From: Anderseniella sp. Alg231-50
GTDB lineage: Bacteria > Pseudomonadota > Alphaproteobacteria > Rhizobiales > Aestuariivirgaceae
NCBI RefSeq assembly: GCF_900149695.1
Contig: NZ_LT703005.1
Location: 62,013 to 126,012, forward strand
DNA: 64,000 bases
Direction of reading: 5' to 3'
Every line of letters starts with the position of its first letter. Positions within the stretch are counted from its first letter, which is position 1. The notes under the pieces were generated by a model, which searched no databases, was not told the DNA's origin, and worked only from the letters and a program-made list of their open reading frames with translations. Position numbers and translations under genes: made by a program. Positions 53,201 to 62,342 of this stretch are shown here, one piece after another.

Positions 53201-53768
53201 CGAAGAAATCCAGCCTTACCGGCTCTTCACTTCCGGGTGGGAATATGTCGATGATACCGCCCCTGATGGCAAAGTCGCCGGGGTCGACCACCGTGCCGGT
53301 GCGGGAAAACCCGTTGATCGCCAGGTATTCCTGCAGTTCGTTCGTATCCACCCGGTTGCCCGGCAGGGCCTCGAAACTGGCGGACCGGATGATGTCCCGG
53401 GGTGGTACTTTCTGGACGATGGCATTGGCAGTCGTCAGAACAACAGCCGGCTTGTCAATCTTGCCTGCGGACAAGCGCGTCAACGCGCTCATGCGCCGGG
53501 CCAGGATGTCTGCAACCGGCGACACCCGGTCATACGGCAGGCAGTCCCAGGCCGGAAACTGGATGATGTTCACATCCGGTGCAAAAAACGATATCGCCTC
53601 TCCGATCATCGAAGCCCGCTGGTCATCGCGTGCCACATGCACCACCAACCGGTCTTCCGCCAGCCGGGCTATCTCACCGGCAACCTTGCCGTCTATACCC
53701 TCGGGCGCGCCCGACACGATCACCTTGCCGGGTGACGCAATAGCACTTTTTAGTTCAACGCGTTTCAT
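50265..53768 (-). CDS. mfd: Transcription-repair coupling factor Mfd
   Basis: 1167 residues. The UvrB-homology region lies at about 1-340. The RNA-polymerase-interaction domain contains G-D-L-V-V-H-V-D-H-G-I-G-R-F-E-G. The helicase has Walker A CGDVGFGKTEVALR, the DEEQ box LLIIDEEQHFGV, TATPIPRTLQLALSG and TTIIESGLDIPTANTLI, and the C-terminal TRCF domain (L-G-V-Y-R-R-M-A-D-L-P) follows. Mfd releases stalled RNA polymerase at lesions and recruits UvrA. Its start overlaps the SdhE stop by four bases, the standard alphaproteobacterial sdhE-mfd pair. Confidence 0.97.
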   Translation of the reverse strand: MKRVELKSAIASPGKVIVSGAPEGIDGKVAGEIARLAEDRLVVHVARDDQRASMIGEAISFFAPDVNIIQFPAWDCLPYDRVSPVADILARRMSALTRLSAGKIDKPAVVLTTANAIVQKVPPRDIIRSASFEALPGNRVDTNELQEYLAINGFSRTGTVVDPGDFAIRGGIIDIFPPGSEEPVRLDFFGDTLESIRSFDAQSQRTTGQLHGLKLDAASEVLLNADTIAQFRTAYTAQFSGTGMNDAVYEAVSAGRRYQGVEHWLALFYDKLETLLDYAGNCVLTMDHLADESIEARNAQIDEYYQARIEALNKDTFGAPVYKPLPPEKMFLNGEAWSDLAAQHPVIALTPFEAPEGSSLRVISAQGRQGRSFAAERAEAGRNVYDAVVDHVRAQQKSGKRVLLAAWTEGSRDRLQGIVKDHELGLVVPAKDGPEALKRSKDMVSVVVLGLETGFETDDLAVVAEQDILGDRLVRRGKRQRKASDFISELASLNSGDLVVHVDHGIGRFEGLKVIDVQGAPHDCLFLQYHGGDRLFLPVENIELLSRYGSDEAGVNLDKLGGVAWQARKARLKERVREIASQLIKTAAQRELRDGEVLTLPDGIYDEFASRFPYEETEDQLTAIDAVVSDLARGRPMDRLICGDVGFGKTEVALRSAFIAVMAGKQVAVVVPTTLLARQHYATFAERFKGLPVRVAQASRLVSRKDVNEAKKGISDGTVDIMIGTHALLAEDVKFRDLGLLIIDEEQHFGVKHKEKLKEMRADVHVLTLTATPIPRTLQLALSGVRELSLITTPPLDRLAVRTYISPFDPVIIRETLLRELYRGGQSFYVVPRISDLSVVGDFLKAQVPEVKFAIANGRMAPTELDDIMTGFYDRQYDVLLATTIIESGLDIPTANTLIVHRADMFGLAQLYQIRGRVGRSKQRAYALFTVPANKTLTAPAEKRLKVLQSLDSLGAGFSLASHDLDIRGGGNLLGEEQSGHIKEVGFELYQHMLEEAVASLRSGELDIEADGQWSPQINVGTSVLLPESFIPDLQVRLGVYRRMADLPTQEELDGFAAELQDRFGSLPEEVEHLIDIVSVKLLCRIANVSNIDAGPKGAVFQFRDGKFPNPDALVQWINDQGSRAKIRPDMKLVIIRTWETPADRLAGTRQLMQTLVKLANVSTPPN

Positions 53769-54049
53769 TCCGGATTACCGAAAAATGTCTCGTCAAATCG
53801 CGCAGCTAACATCTCTTGCAGCAATGCCGACTGCTGGTCTTCCGGTACCGGCTGTGCCTCGGTAAGCCAGGCAAGCAGATCCTGGTCCGGGATTTCCAGA
53901 ATACGTTCCAGTTCCCGCAGTTCCGCTTCGTCGGATTGCTCAATCCGGTCGCGCACGAAAGTACCCACGACAATATCCATCTCCTTGATGCCCCGATGGC
54001 AGGCTCGCCAGACAATGCGTTTGCGCCGATTTTCGTCAGTTACAGTCAC
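53765..54049 (-). CDS. sdhE: FAD assembly factor SdhE
   Basis: 94 residues from a GTG at 54049, with no better in-frame ATG and a weak Shine-Dalgarno; the open frame continues upstream without family match. The core reads RRKRIVWRACHRGIKEMDIVVGTFV, with the R-G motif and acidic helix (E-L-E-R-I-L-E-I-P-D-Q-D-L-L-A-W-L) that bind the flavoprotein subunit. SdhE inserts FAD into SdhA. It overlaps mfd and is divergent from recG, the conserved alphaproteobacterial trio. Confidence 0.9.
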   Translation of the reverse strand: MTVTDENRRKRIVWRACHRGIKEMDIVVGTFVRDRIEQSDEAELRELERILEIPDQDLLAWLTEAQPVPEDQQSALLQEMLAARFDETFFGNPE

Positions 54050-54189
54050 AGCTTTTGTCCGATGGAAAAGGAATGAACAGCATGTAGAGGTTGGAGATAA
54101 CGTGCTCGCCGGTTTATGAAAGAACCACACATGAAACGCAACCGGGCAAGACGACTGTCCTGACAATTCAACCGAAAAACAAGACAACC

Positions 54190-56316
54190 ATGCGACCGGA
54201 AATCCTGAACAGGTATTTTGCCTCCGCCAGCGCACTGAAAGGCATCGGTGCCAAGGTCGAAAAGACCCTTGCCGGACTGGTGCGTCCGCAAAGCGGCGAA
54301 CCGGGTTCTGCGGACCTGTCCGCCCGACTGGTCGACCTGTTGTTTCATTTGCCGGTCGGTGTGATTGACCGGCGCAATCGCCCCACGATCAACAATCTGC
54401 CTCCAAGCGGCATCGTCACAATCGAAGCTGAGGTGGGACGGCACAAGGCGCCTCCACGCCACAACAAGCGGGTGCCCTACCGTGTTGAAGTATTTGATGA
54501 AACAGGATCACTGCCGCTGGTGTTTTTTCATTCACACGGCCCCTATCTTGAACGAACATTGCCGGAAGGCGAGACCCGGTTCATCTCCGGCAAGATCGAA
54601 TGGTATGACGGCACACCGCAAATCGTTCATCCGGACCATGTTCTGACGGCAGAACAGTTTTCCGAAATGCCCTTGCTTGAACCGGTCTACCCGCTAACCG
54701 CCGGTGTATCAGGCAAGGTGCTCGGCAAGGCGATCAGACAGATCCTCGCCGACATCCCGCAATTGCCGGAATGGCAGGATGCAGCATGGATAGCCGCTCG
54801 CAAGCTCCCGGAGTTTCAGACCGCGCTGGAAACCTTGCACAGTCCGCAAGACACAACCGGCCTGGAACCGGACAGTCCGGCGCGGCAACGGCTTGCCTAT
54901 GACGAGCTGCTGGCAAACCAGCTGGCACTGTCGCTGGTGCGCCGTCACATGAAACGGGCCACCGGCAGGACGATAAAGGGCGATGGTCGGGCGCGGCAAA
55001 ACATCATCGACGCTTTGCCGTTCTCCCTGACCGTCAGCCAGGAACTCGCCGTTTCTGAAATCCTCGCCGACATGGCGTCACCTGACCGTATGTTGCGGTT
55101 GCTGCAGGGTGACGTCGGTTCGGGCAAGACGATAGTCGGATTGCTCGCCATGGCCACCTCCGCCGAGGCCGGCACCCAGTCCGCGCTAATGGTGCCAACC
55201 GACATCCTGGCCCGCCAGCACATTGCCGGCATTGAGCCGTTGGCCCAGGCCGCCGGCTTGAGGGCAGCCGTTCTGACCGGCCGCGAAAAAGGTGCGGTGC
55301 GCCAGCAACTCCTCGACGATCTTGCGTCCGGTGATATCGACATACTGGTCGGCACGCACGCATTGTTCCAGGAAGGTGTCGGTTTTGCCGATCTCGGTCT
55401 CGTCATCATTGACGAACAACACCGCTTCGGTGTGCACCAGCGCCTGGCCCTGCAATCCAAGTCAAAACGCCCGAGCGACCTCCTCGTTATGACGGCCACA
55501 CCGATCCCGCGCACGTTGGCGCTGACAGCATACGGTGACATGGACATAACACGGTTGACCGGCAAGCCTGCCGGCCGTCAGCCGATAGACACCCGTGTGA
55601 TGCCCTTGGAGAAACTCGACCAGATTACAGACGGGCTGGAACGGGCAGTTGCCCAGGGCAAGCGCGCCTATTGGGTATGTCCGCTGGTTGAAGAAAGCGA
55701 CTTTATCGACAAGACCGCTGCGGAGGCCCGGTTCACCAGCCTCAAGACCCGGTTCGGCGACAAAGTTGGTCTGGTCCATGGCCGTATGAAAGGCGCCGAA
55801 AAGGACACGGTGATGGCCCGCTTCAAGACCGGCGAGTTATCCATCCTTGTTTCCACAACGGTCATCGAGGTCGGTGTGGATGTACCTGAAGCCTCCATCA
55901 TGATCATTGAAAATGCCGAACGGTTCGGACTGGCCCAGTTACATCAGCTTCGCGGACGTGTCGGTCGTGGCTCTGATGCTTCAAGCTGTGTGTTGATTTA
56001 TGACGGGGTACTTGGCGAAACCGCAGCCGCGCGCCTGAAAACAATGCGCGAAACCGAGGATGGGTTCATCATTGCCGAAGAAGACCTGAAACTGCGCGGT
56101 TCCGGAGAAGTCCTCGGTACCAGGCAATCGGGTGTCGCCAGCTTCAGACTGGCTGACCTCGGCCAGCATGGCGAGTTGCTGCAGGCGGCGCGCGACGACG
56201 CAAAACTCATACTGGAAACAGATCCTCACCTGACCGGCGCGAGATCGGAAGCCTTGCGCATCATGCTGTACCTGTTTGAGCGTGATGATGCCATCCGGCT
56301 GCTGTCTGCAGGTTGA
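54190..56316 (+). CDS. recG: ATP-dependent DNA helicase RecG
   Basis: 708 residues from ATG 54190 (MRPEILNRYFASASALKGIG), the usual family start; the frame is open a further 33 codons upstream. The N-terminal wedge has P-V-G-V-I-D-R-R and the OB strand. The helicase has Walker A LQGDVGSGKTIVGLLAM, the D-E-Q-H box VIIDEQHRFGVHQR, TATPIPRTLALTAYGDMD, TTVIEVGVDVPEASIMIIE and LHQLRGRVGRG. RecG reverses stalled forks and branch-migrates Holliday junctions. Confidence 0.97.
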   Translation: MRPEILNRYFASASALKGIGAKVEKTLAGLVRPQSGEPGSADLSARLVDLLFHLPVGVIDRRNRPTINNLPPSGIVTIEAEVGRHKAPPRHNKRVPYRVEVFDETGSLPLVFFHSHGPYLERTLPEGETRFISGKIEWYDGTPQIVHPDHVLTAEQFSEMPLLEPVYPLTAGVSGKVLGKAIRQILADIPQLPEWQDAAWIAARKLPEFQTALETLHSPQDTTGLEPDSPARQRLAYDELLANQLALSLVRRHMKRATGRTIKGDGRARQNIIDALPFSLTVSQELAVSEILADMASPDRMLRLLQGDVGSGKTIVGLLAMATSAEAGTQSALMVPTDILARQHIAGIEPLAQAAGLRAAVLTGREKGAVRQQLLDDLASGDIDILVGTHALFQEGVGFADLGLVIIDEQHRFGVHQRLALQSKSKRPSDLLVMTATPIPRTLALTAYGDMDITRLTGKPAGRQPIDTRVMPLEKLDQITDGLERAVAQGKRAYWVCPLVEESDFIDKTAAEARFTSLKTRFGDKVGLVHGRMKGAEKDTVMARFKTGELSILVSTTVIEVGVDVPEASIMIIENAERFGLAQLHQLRGRVGRGSDASSCVLIYDGVLGETAAARLKTMRETEDGFIIAEEDLKLRGSGEVLGTRQSGVASFRLADLGQHGELLQAARDDAKLILETDPHLTGARSEALRIMLYLFERDDAIRLLSAG

Positions 56317-56359
56317 TAACCCTGTCCGGCCGGAACATGTTTCAATCCCGGAGCCGCAA

Positions 56360-57112
56360 TCAGCGTTTCTTGGCCGGTTTCTTTGCTGCCGGTTTCTTGC
56401 CGGACCTGGCGGGCTTCTGTCCTGGTTTCAAGACCTGATCCGGGTGCGCTATCAGCATGGACAGCGTGTCATCATCTTCTGAAATTGATACGTTTGCTTC
56501 CCGCATCTGCTTCGGTGTGACAAGTCCTGCGGAAATCACCAGCTTGGCAGCCTCTTCAACAGTCAGGTCCATGATCGTGACCTGGTCTTTCTCGACGAAA
56601 AACAGGAAACCCGAAGTGGGATTTGGTGTCGTCGGCATGAACGCTGAATAGTAGGTCGTGCCGGGTTCGAGACCGATCTCCCCGGAATCAAGTTCGCGTG
56701 CAATGAAGCAGACCACATTGACGCCCTCGCGGGGATAACCGATGAACCCAACGGACGAAAAATTACTGGCATTGGAAGACAGCGCCGTTTCGAAAATCTG
56801 TTTTACCGCCTTGTAGACAGACCGGATAATCGGCATCCGGTCGAGCGTCCGTTCGCCGAAATTCAGCAGTGTCCTGCCAACAAGGTTCGCCGCCAGCGCA
56901 CCTATCAGGGTGATCCCGACAAGTGCGAAAACCAATCCGACCCCGGGCACTGAAAACGGCAGATAGGAATCGGGATTGTAGACTGTCGGGATGTATGGCT
57001 TGAGCCAGCTGTCGAACAGCGATACGAACCACCACACCAGCCAGACTGTGATTGCAATCGGCGCAGCAACAACAACGCCGGTCAGGAAATATGTTCTCAA
57101 CCTGCCAAGCAT
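56360..57112 (-). CDS. DUF502-domain membrane protein
   Basis: 250 residues. Two N-terminal transmembrane helices, about 8-33 and 50-77, are followed by the DUF502 domain, with R-T-L-L-N-F-G-E-R-T-L-D-R-M-P-I-I-R-S-V-Y, FVEKDQVTIMDLTVEEAAKLVISAG near the end. The C-terminal 30 residues are Lys/Ala-Pro-rich (P-A-R-S-G-K-K-P-A-A-K-K), probably disordered. The function is not known. It converges on recG with 43 bases between. Confidence 0.85.
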   Translation of the reverse strand: MLGRLRTYFLTGVVVAAPIAITVWLVWWFVSLFDSWLKPYIPTVYNPDSYLPFSVPGVGLVFALVGITLIGALAANLVGRTLLNFGERTLDRMPIIRSVYKAVKQIFETALSSNASNFSSVGFIGYPREGVNVVCFIARELDSGEIGLEPGTTYYSAFMPTTPNPTSGFLFFVEKDQVTIMDLTVEEAAKLVISAGLVTPKQMREANVSISEDDDTLSMLIAHPDQVLKPGQKPARSGKKPAAKKPAKKR

Positions 57113-57259
57113 CGACTACGGAAATACCCTCAAAAAACCAAACAATCGCTTGATGGACAAAGTGTCATGGTGCTTGCCATAGCATGGTCTCAGCACGACT
57201 GCTACAACCCTGTTGCAAATCACAAACCCTGACAACCATCATCGCAGGAGTCGTTAAAC

Positions 57260-57640
57260 TTGTCAGCCCGGTTAACAGCGCGCCAGCACATTTTGCGGGC
57301 TCTTGGTGTTGTATTTGTAGGGTTGGGATTTGTCGGCGCCTTCCTGCCGCTGCTGCCAACCACGCCTTTTTTGCTACTGGCTCTGGCATGCTTCGCACGA
57401 TCATCCCCGGCCATACACGATTGGCTGATCAGTCACCGCATACTTGGACCCTACATCGTGGACTGGGAACGCGACCGGTCGATCCCGTTGGCGGCGAAGC
57501 TGATGTCGATTGTAATGATGACGGCAAGTTTTGCCTGGCTGGCGCTGGGAACCAGTGCGCCCGCCATCGCATTATGGATGACGGGCGCAATCTTGATCTG
57601 CGTCGCGGCCTATATCCTTACAAGGCCGACATCACGGTAG
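57260..57640 (+). CDS. DUF454 (YbaN-like) inner-membrane protein
   Basis: 126 residues from a TTG start, supported by GCAGGAG nine bases upstream. Hydrophobic helices lie near 13-31, 32-45, 80-95 and 98-117. The YbaN/DUF454 pattern is GFVGAFLPLLPTTPFLLLALACFARSS ... ILGPYIVDWE. The family is often found beside haem or iron genes, but no such partner is visible here. Role unknown. Confidence 0.85.
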   Translation: MSARLTARQHILRALGVVFVGLGFVGAFLPLLPTTPFLLLALACFARSSPAIHDWLISHRILGPYIVDWERDRSIPLAAKLMSIVMMTASFAWLALGTSAPAIALWMTGAILICVAAYILTRPTSR

Positions 57641-57652
57641 TTGCTCGTCGGC

Positions 57653-59047
57653 CTAACCCGTGGCCCGGGCAATGAAACAGCCGGTACCTTTACGCTTCAG
57701 GCTGCGGCAGAGACGCTTGGCCTGTGATTTCTTGAGTTTGTGCACGCGCAGCCGGTAGTAGATGCCCTGCCCCTCGACATCGGCACGCACGACGGCGGCT
57801 GTTTTGTTGCGCAACAATTTGTTGTGACGGTTTTTCAGCGAATCCCAGTTGTCCCATGCCTTGTCCGGCTGGCGCTGCGACACCAGTTGAACGGTCCAGC
57901 CTTCCAGCTTGGCGGTGACATTGGATGCTTCATCTGCCGCATTGACGTTTGCTGTTTGCACAGGCGCGGCGACAGGTTCGACATTGACCGGTTCCGGCGC
58001 TTTGGTTGTCGCAGCAGTAGTGATCGCTTTTGTAGTTGTCTCTGCAGGAATTTCCGGTACGGCGGCAACCTGCTCCACTGATATGCTTTCCGGGTTTTCA
58101 GACTTAAGCGACACCGCCGCTGCAATCGTTTCCACCTTTGCTTCCGGTTTCTTCGCTGATGCCAGAGTGGTCGCGGCATCGTTTGGTTCGCCACCACCGG
58201 TCAGATTGGCTGACGGCGCAACCGGTTCCCGCAGTGCAATCCGCGTTACGGCTCCAGACGGTGCCTTGGTAGATCCGGTGATGATGTCATCCGCCATCAG
58301 GTTTTGCGTCGGCAATACCGCAAGGCGGATCTGTCGTTCGCTGGGATTTTCCGGCACATCCAGGCCGAGATCAGCCAGCCGTTCCCGAACCGGTGCAAAA
58401 TCTGGTTTGATCGAATAGGCCTGGAACAGAACCGCAGTAGCTTCATCCCGGTGGCCCAATTTGGCCAGGGTCAATGCCTTGCCATACAGCGCCAGATGCT
58501 TGTGCGGGTAATTCAGCTTGGTGGCGCGGGCAAAGTCGATGAGCGCATAATCGTACTGACCCGATTCACGCAGGGCGTTGGCCCGCGAGTAGAAAGCTTC
58601 CGCCAGATACGGGTCCAGGTACAACGCGTTTGTATAATCATCTATGGCTGCTGACTGACGGCCCGAATTCGAATATGCGAGACCGCGATTGTACAAGGCC
58701 ACGGCGCGCGTTTTGGCGCTCAGGGCATCCAGTTCAATCGCCTGGCTGTAATCGTCAATCGCCGCGTCATGGGCTGCCAGTTTCTGATGTGCCAGCGCGC
58801 GGTTCAATAATGCACGGGCCTTGTCGGCAAGCGGGATATCTTCAAGAGAAATAACAACTGAATATTCGGCAATCGCCATTGTCGGCTTGCCGGATACAAG
58901 GTTTGTGTAGGCTGACTGCATGATGGCAGCCGGCGCGGCGGAGCTGACCCCGATGGTTTTTGAGGCGGCTGCGACGGCATTGGTGGCTACTCCGGCAACC
59001 AGGAACGCAGATAAAACAGACGCACGAACAACTAACTGTACTTTCAT
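57653..59047 (-). CDS. TPR-SPOR exported protein
   Basis: 464 residues with a signal peptide (VQLVVRASVLSAFLVAGVATNAVAA). Tetratricopeptide repeats cover about 45-225, with AIDDYSQAIELDALSAKTRAVALYNRGLAY and YDYALIDFARATKLNYPHKHLALYGKAL as clear units. A long Ala/Thr/Val-rich linker follows, and the last 80 residues form a SPOR domain (G-W-T-V-Q-L-V-S-Q-R-Q-P-D-K-A-W, closing with RLCRSLKRKGTGCFIARATG). TPR binding plus SPOR targeting suggests a periplasmic scaffold that recruits partners to septal peptidoglycan. It is convergent with the DUF454 gene. Confidence 0.85.
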   Translation of the reverse strand: MKVQLVVRASVLSAFLVAGVATNAVAAASKTIGVSSAAPAAIMQSAYTNLVSGKPTMAIAEYSVVISLEDIPLADKARALLNRALAHQKLAAHDAAIDDYSQAIELDALSAKTRAVALYNRGLAYSNSGRQSAAIDDYTNALYLDPYLAEAFYSRANALRESGQYDYALIDFARATKLNYPHKHLALYGKALTLAKLGHRDEATAVLFQAYSIKPDFAPVRERLADLGLDVPENPSERQIRLAVLPTQNLMADDIITGSTKAPSGAVTRIALREPVAPSANLTGGGEPNDAATTLASAKKPEAKVETIAAAVSLKSENPESISVEQVAAVPEIPAETTTKAITTAATTKAPEPVNVEPVAAPVQTANVNAADEASNVTAKLEGWTVQLVSQRQPDKAWDNWDSLKNRHNKLLRNKTAAVVRADVEGQGIYYRLRVHKLKKSQAKRLCRSLKRKGTGCFIARATG

Positions 59048-59084
59048 GCCGGCGATAGTGCCGTCACATGGTTAAACAAAGCCT

Positions 59085-59112
59085 AAGCGAAATAAGAAAA
59101 ATTTCGCTTTTT
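59085..59112. terminator. Hairpin in the glmS / TPR-SPOR gap
   Basis: AAGCGAAAT-AAGAAAA-ATTTCGCTT forms a nine-base-pair stem followed on the plus strand by TTTTT. Both flanking genes are on the minus strand, so it may end the glmS transcript; on that strand the U-run is less perfect (AGGCTTTGTTT follows). Confidence 0.5.
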
Positions 59113-59135
59113 CCCGGGCACTGCTGCTGCCGGGT

Positions 59136-60962
59136 CTATTCCACCGTCACCGATTTGGCCAAATTTCGGGGCTGATCAACATCCGTTCCGATGAATACCG
59201 CTGCATGATACGCCAGCAGTTGCATGGGCACGGCATAGATCATCGGTGAAATGAACGGATCTGCTTCCGGCACCGCAATGGTCTCGAATGCGTCCGCTGC
59301 ATGGGCCGATGCACCGGTTTCATCGGTCACCAGTATCACCTGGCCGCCACGTGCTGCGACTTCCTGCATGTTGGATATGGTCTTTTCAAACAGCTCGTCG
59401 CGCGGTGCAATAACAACCACCGGAACATGCTCGTCAATCAACGCAATGGGGCCGTGTTTCAACTCACCGGCTGCATAACCTTCAGCATGAATATAGGAGA
59501 TTTCCTTCAACTTCAGCGCGCCTTCCATGGCGATCGGGTAGTTGACCCCCCGGCCCAGATAGAGCACATCGCGAGCTACGGCCACCTTCCGGGCCACGTC
59601 TTCAATATGACCCTCCATTGCCATCATGCCGGACATGATGCGCGGCAGGCCGATCAACGCCTTGACCAGCCTTTGTTCTTCGCTGGCGTCGATGGTCTGC
59701 CGGGCCTTCGCGGCAGCAACTGCCAGGCAGGCCAGAACACTCAGCTGGCAGGTAAACGCTTTGGTCGATGCTACGCCGATCTCGGGCCCGGCAAAAGTTC
59801 GCAAGACGGCGGAACTCTCTCTCGCAATGGTCGATTCAGGCACGTTCACGATTGCCACCACCTTGTGCCCCTGAGACAGGCTGTAGCGGACGGCTGCAAG
59901 GGTGTCGGCGGTTTCGCCGGATTGCGATATGACGATGGTGATGCCGTTCTTGTCCAGCGGCGCTTCGCGGTAACGGAATTCTGACGCAATATCGACTTCG
60001 ACCGGCAGGCGGGCAATTTTCTCGAACCAGTACTTTGCAGTGAGCGCGGCGTAAAACGCCGTCCCGCAGGCGGTAATCGTCACTGACGAAACGTCCGAAA
60101 AGTCGAACGGCATGTCATCGGGCAGCATGATTGTACTGTCGGAAAAACTGACATACTCAGCCAGGGTGTGACCGATGACCTCCGGTTGCTCCTCGATTTC
60201 CTTGGCCATGAAATGCCTGTGATTGCCCTTGTCGACGAGCATTGTCGACGCCTGGCTGAAATTGACGTCGCGAACCACCGGCTGATCGTTCTCATCAAAA
60301 ATTTCGGCCCCGGCACGGGTCAGGACAACCCAGTCGCCGTCATTCAGGTAACTGACCCGGTTGGTGAACGGAGCCAGCGCTACCGCGTCCGAGCCCAGAA
60401 ACATCTGGCCGTCGCCGTGTCCAACGGCGAGCGGAGCACCCTGGCGTGCGCCCATCATCAGGTCGTGCTCGCCGCGCACCAGAATGCCCAGCGAAAAGGC
60501 TCCTTCAAGCTGCTTCAGGGTTTTTGACACCGCGTCTTTCGGGGTGAAACCGGCATCCAGCTTCTGGTTGACCAGTTGCGCCACAACCTCTGTGTCAGTT
60601 TCAGTGTCGCAAACAATGCCGTCTTTCGCGAGCTCGTCTTTCAACGCCCGGTAGTTTTCGATGATACCGTTGTGAACGACGACAACATTACCGGCCTGGT
60701 GCGGATGCGCGTTGGTTTCGTTCGGAGCGCCATGAGTGGCCCACCTGGTGTGTCCGATCCCGGTCGTGGCGTCCCATCCGTTGCCGGTCACCTTGGCGTA
60801 CAGGTTGTCGAGTTTTCCCGGCGCCCGGACCCGGTCGATTGCGCCGTCCGTCAAAACCGCGATGCCGGCAGAGTCATAACCGCGATACTCCAGCCGCCGC
60901 AGCGCCTCGACCAGTTGCATGGCGACAGGTTCGGTGCCCAGAATGCCTACAATACCGCACAT
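59136..60962 (-). CDS. glmS: Glutamine-fructose-6-phosphate aminotransferase (isomerising)
   Basis: 608 residues. The N-terminal nucleophile Cys2 heads MCGIVGILGTEPVAMQLVEAL, the glutaminase domain continues with RRLEYRGYDSAGIAVL and GHTRWATHGAPNETNAHPH, and two SIS domains follow with ITACGTAFYAALTAKYWFE, ISQSGETADTLAAVRY, GRGVNYPIAMEGALKLKEIS and the closing PRNLAKSVTVE. It makes glucosamine-6-phosphate for peptidoglycan and lipopolysaccharide. glmU lies six bases upstream, the standard alphaproteobacterial operon. Confidence 0.97.
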   Translation of the reverse strand: MCGIVGILGTEPVAMQLVEALRRLEYRGYDSAGIAVLTDGAIDRVRAPGKLDNLYAKVTGNGWDATTGIGHTRWATHGAPNETNAHPHQAGNVVVVHNGIIENYRALKDELAKDGIVCDTETDTEVVAQLVNQKLDAGFTPKDAVSKTLKQLEGAFSLGILVRGEHDLMMGARQGAPLAVGHGDGQMFLGSDAVALAPFTNRVSYLNDGDWVVLTRAGAEIFDENDQPVVRDVNFSQASTMLVDKGNHRHFMAKEIEEQPEVIGHTLAEYVSFSDSTIMLPDDMPFDFSDVSSVTITACGTAFYAALTAKYWFEKIARLPVEVDIASEFRYREAPLDKNGITIVISQSGETADTLAAVRYSLSQGHKVVAIVNVPESTIARESSAVLRTFAGPEIGVASTKAFTCQLSVLACLAVAAAKARQTIDASEEQRLVKALIGLPRIMSGMMAMEGHIEDVARKVAVARDVLYLGRGVNYPIAMEGALKLKEISYIHAEGYAAGELKHGPIALIDEHVPVVVIAPRDELFEKTISNMQEVAARGGQVILVTDETGASAHAADAFETIAVPEADPFISPMIYAVPMQLLAYHAAVFIGTDVDQPRNLAKSVTVE

Positions 60963-60968
60963 AGATGC

Positions 60969-62342
60969 CTATTCCTTTTTCTTCCCCGCAGCCGCAGATT
61001 TCTGCTTACGTGCACTTTGAACCTGGTTGTAACGGGTCGCCCAGCCTTCCCGGGTCTCCTGCGAGCCGCGGGCAATCGCCAGTGCGCCGGCTTCCACGTC
61101 CCTGGTGATCACGCTGCCGGATCCCACATAGGCGCCTTCTCCTATTTTAACCGGTGCGACAAGAGCAGAATTGGATCCAATGAAGGCCCCTTGGCCGATA
61201 TCCGTATGATGTTTGAAAAACCCGTCATAATTGCAGGTGATGGTGCCGGCTCCCACATTTGCCTTTTCGCCCACGCGCGCATCACCAACATAGCTGAGAT
61301 GGTTCACTTTGGCACCTTGTTCCAGGTGCGCGTTTTTCACTTCGACGAAATTACCGACCTTCACATTGTGTGCAAGCCTGCTTCCCGGCCGAATGCGGGC
61401 ATAAGGGCCAAGTTCAACGCCTTCACCGATCTGCGCATTTTCAATATGGCAAAACGCACGTACCACGCTGCCCGACCCGATTGACACGCCTTGTCCTATG
61501 ACGACATTCGGTTCTATGACGACATCACTGCCAATGACGGTGTCGGCGCTCAGGAATACGGTTTCCGGCGCGATCAGCGTCGCTCCCTCGGCCATGGCCC
61601 TGTGCCTGTAGCGGCGCTGGAATTCAGCCTCCACCACAGCCAGTTCGGCCCTGGTATTGACCCCCTGAATTTCATGCTCGGGACAGGTGACCAACGCAAC
61701 CTGTTCGCCCGCACTGTTCGCCAATGCAACGATGTCGGTCAGATAATATTCGCCCTTTGCATTGTCGTTGCCGATCTTCGGCAGAAGGTCGCGCAACAAC
61801 TTCGCATCAAATGCCATGACCCCGGAATTGCAAAGTGTGATGGCACGTTCGTCTTCCGATGCGTCTGCATGTTCGCGAATACCCGATACGTGATCCGGTC
61901 CATTGGTGAGCAAGCGGCCGTATCCGGATGGATCGACAGCATTAAATCCCAGCACCGCCAGCCTGGCACCGTTTGCCACTGCCGCCGTCATCCGGCCGAG
62001 CGTTTCCTGGCCCATAAGCGGATCAGCCCCGAACAACACCAGGACAGTGCCGTCAAATCCGTCCAGCGCAGGCATGGCCTTGGATGCAGCATCACCGGTG
62101 CCGCATGCCGGTGACTGAACAACAATGTCGGCACCGGGCGCGTAACCCTTGACTTCCGCCTCGATGGCCTCTGCTCCGTCGCCGACGACAACACAGATAC
62201 GGGCAGCGCCAAGATCATTGGCGGCGGTCACCACGTGCCCGACAAGAGTGCGTCCGGCAGCCTTGTGCAGGACCTTTGGCAATTGAGAACACATGCGCGT
62301 TCCCATACCGGCTGCAAGTACGATACATGCAATATCTGTCAT
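60969..62342 (-). CDS. glmU: Bifunctional GlmU (N-acetylglucosamine-1-phosphate uridyltransferase / glucosamine-1-phosphate acetyltransferase)
   Basis: 457 residues. The uridyltransferase domain has VLAAGMGTRMCSQLPKVLHKAAG at the start, with LLPKIGNDNAKGEYYLTD. The left-handed beta-helix acetyltransferase region (about 240-440) has repeats such as VIGSDVVIEPNVVIGQGVSIG and the active-site V-G-N-F-V-E-V-K and N-Y-D-G motifs. It supplies UDP-GlcNAc from glucosamine-1-phosphate. It is upstream of glmS with a six-base gap. Confidence 0.97.
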   Translation of the reverse strand: MTDIACIVLAAGMGTRMCSQLPKVLHKAAGRTLVGHVVTAANDLGAARICVVVGDGAEAIEAEVKGYAPGADIVVQSPACGTGDAASKAMPALDGFDGTVLVLFGADPLMGQETLGRMTAAVANGARLAVLGFNAVDPSGYGRLLTNGPDHVSGIREHADASEDERAITLCNSGVMAFDAKLLRDLLPKIGNDNAKGEYYLTDIVALANSAGEQVALVTCPEHEIQGVNTRAELAVVEAEFQRRYRHRAMAEGATLIAPETVFLSADTVIGSDVVIEPNVVIGQGVSIGSGSVVRAFCHIENAQIGEGVELGPYARIRPGSRLAHNVKVGNFVEVKNAHLEQGAKVNHLSYVGDARVGEKANVGAGTITCNYDGFFKHHTDIGQGAFIGSNSALVAPVKIGEGAYVGSGSVITRDVEAGALAIARGSQETREGWATRYNQVQSARKQKSAAAGKKKE

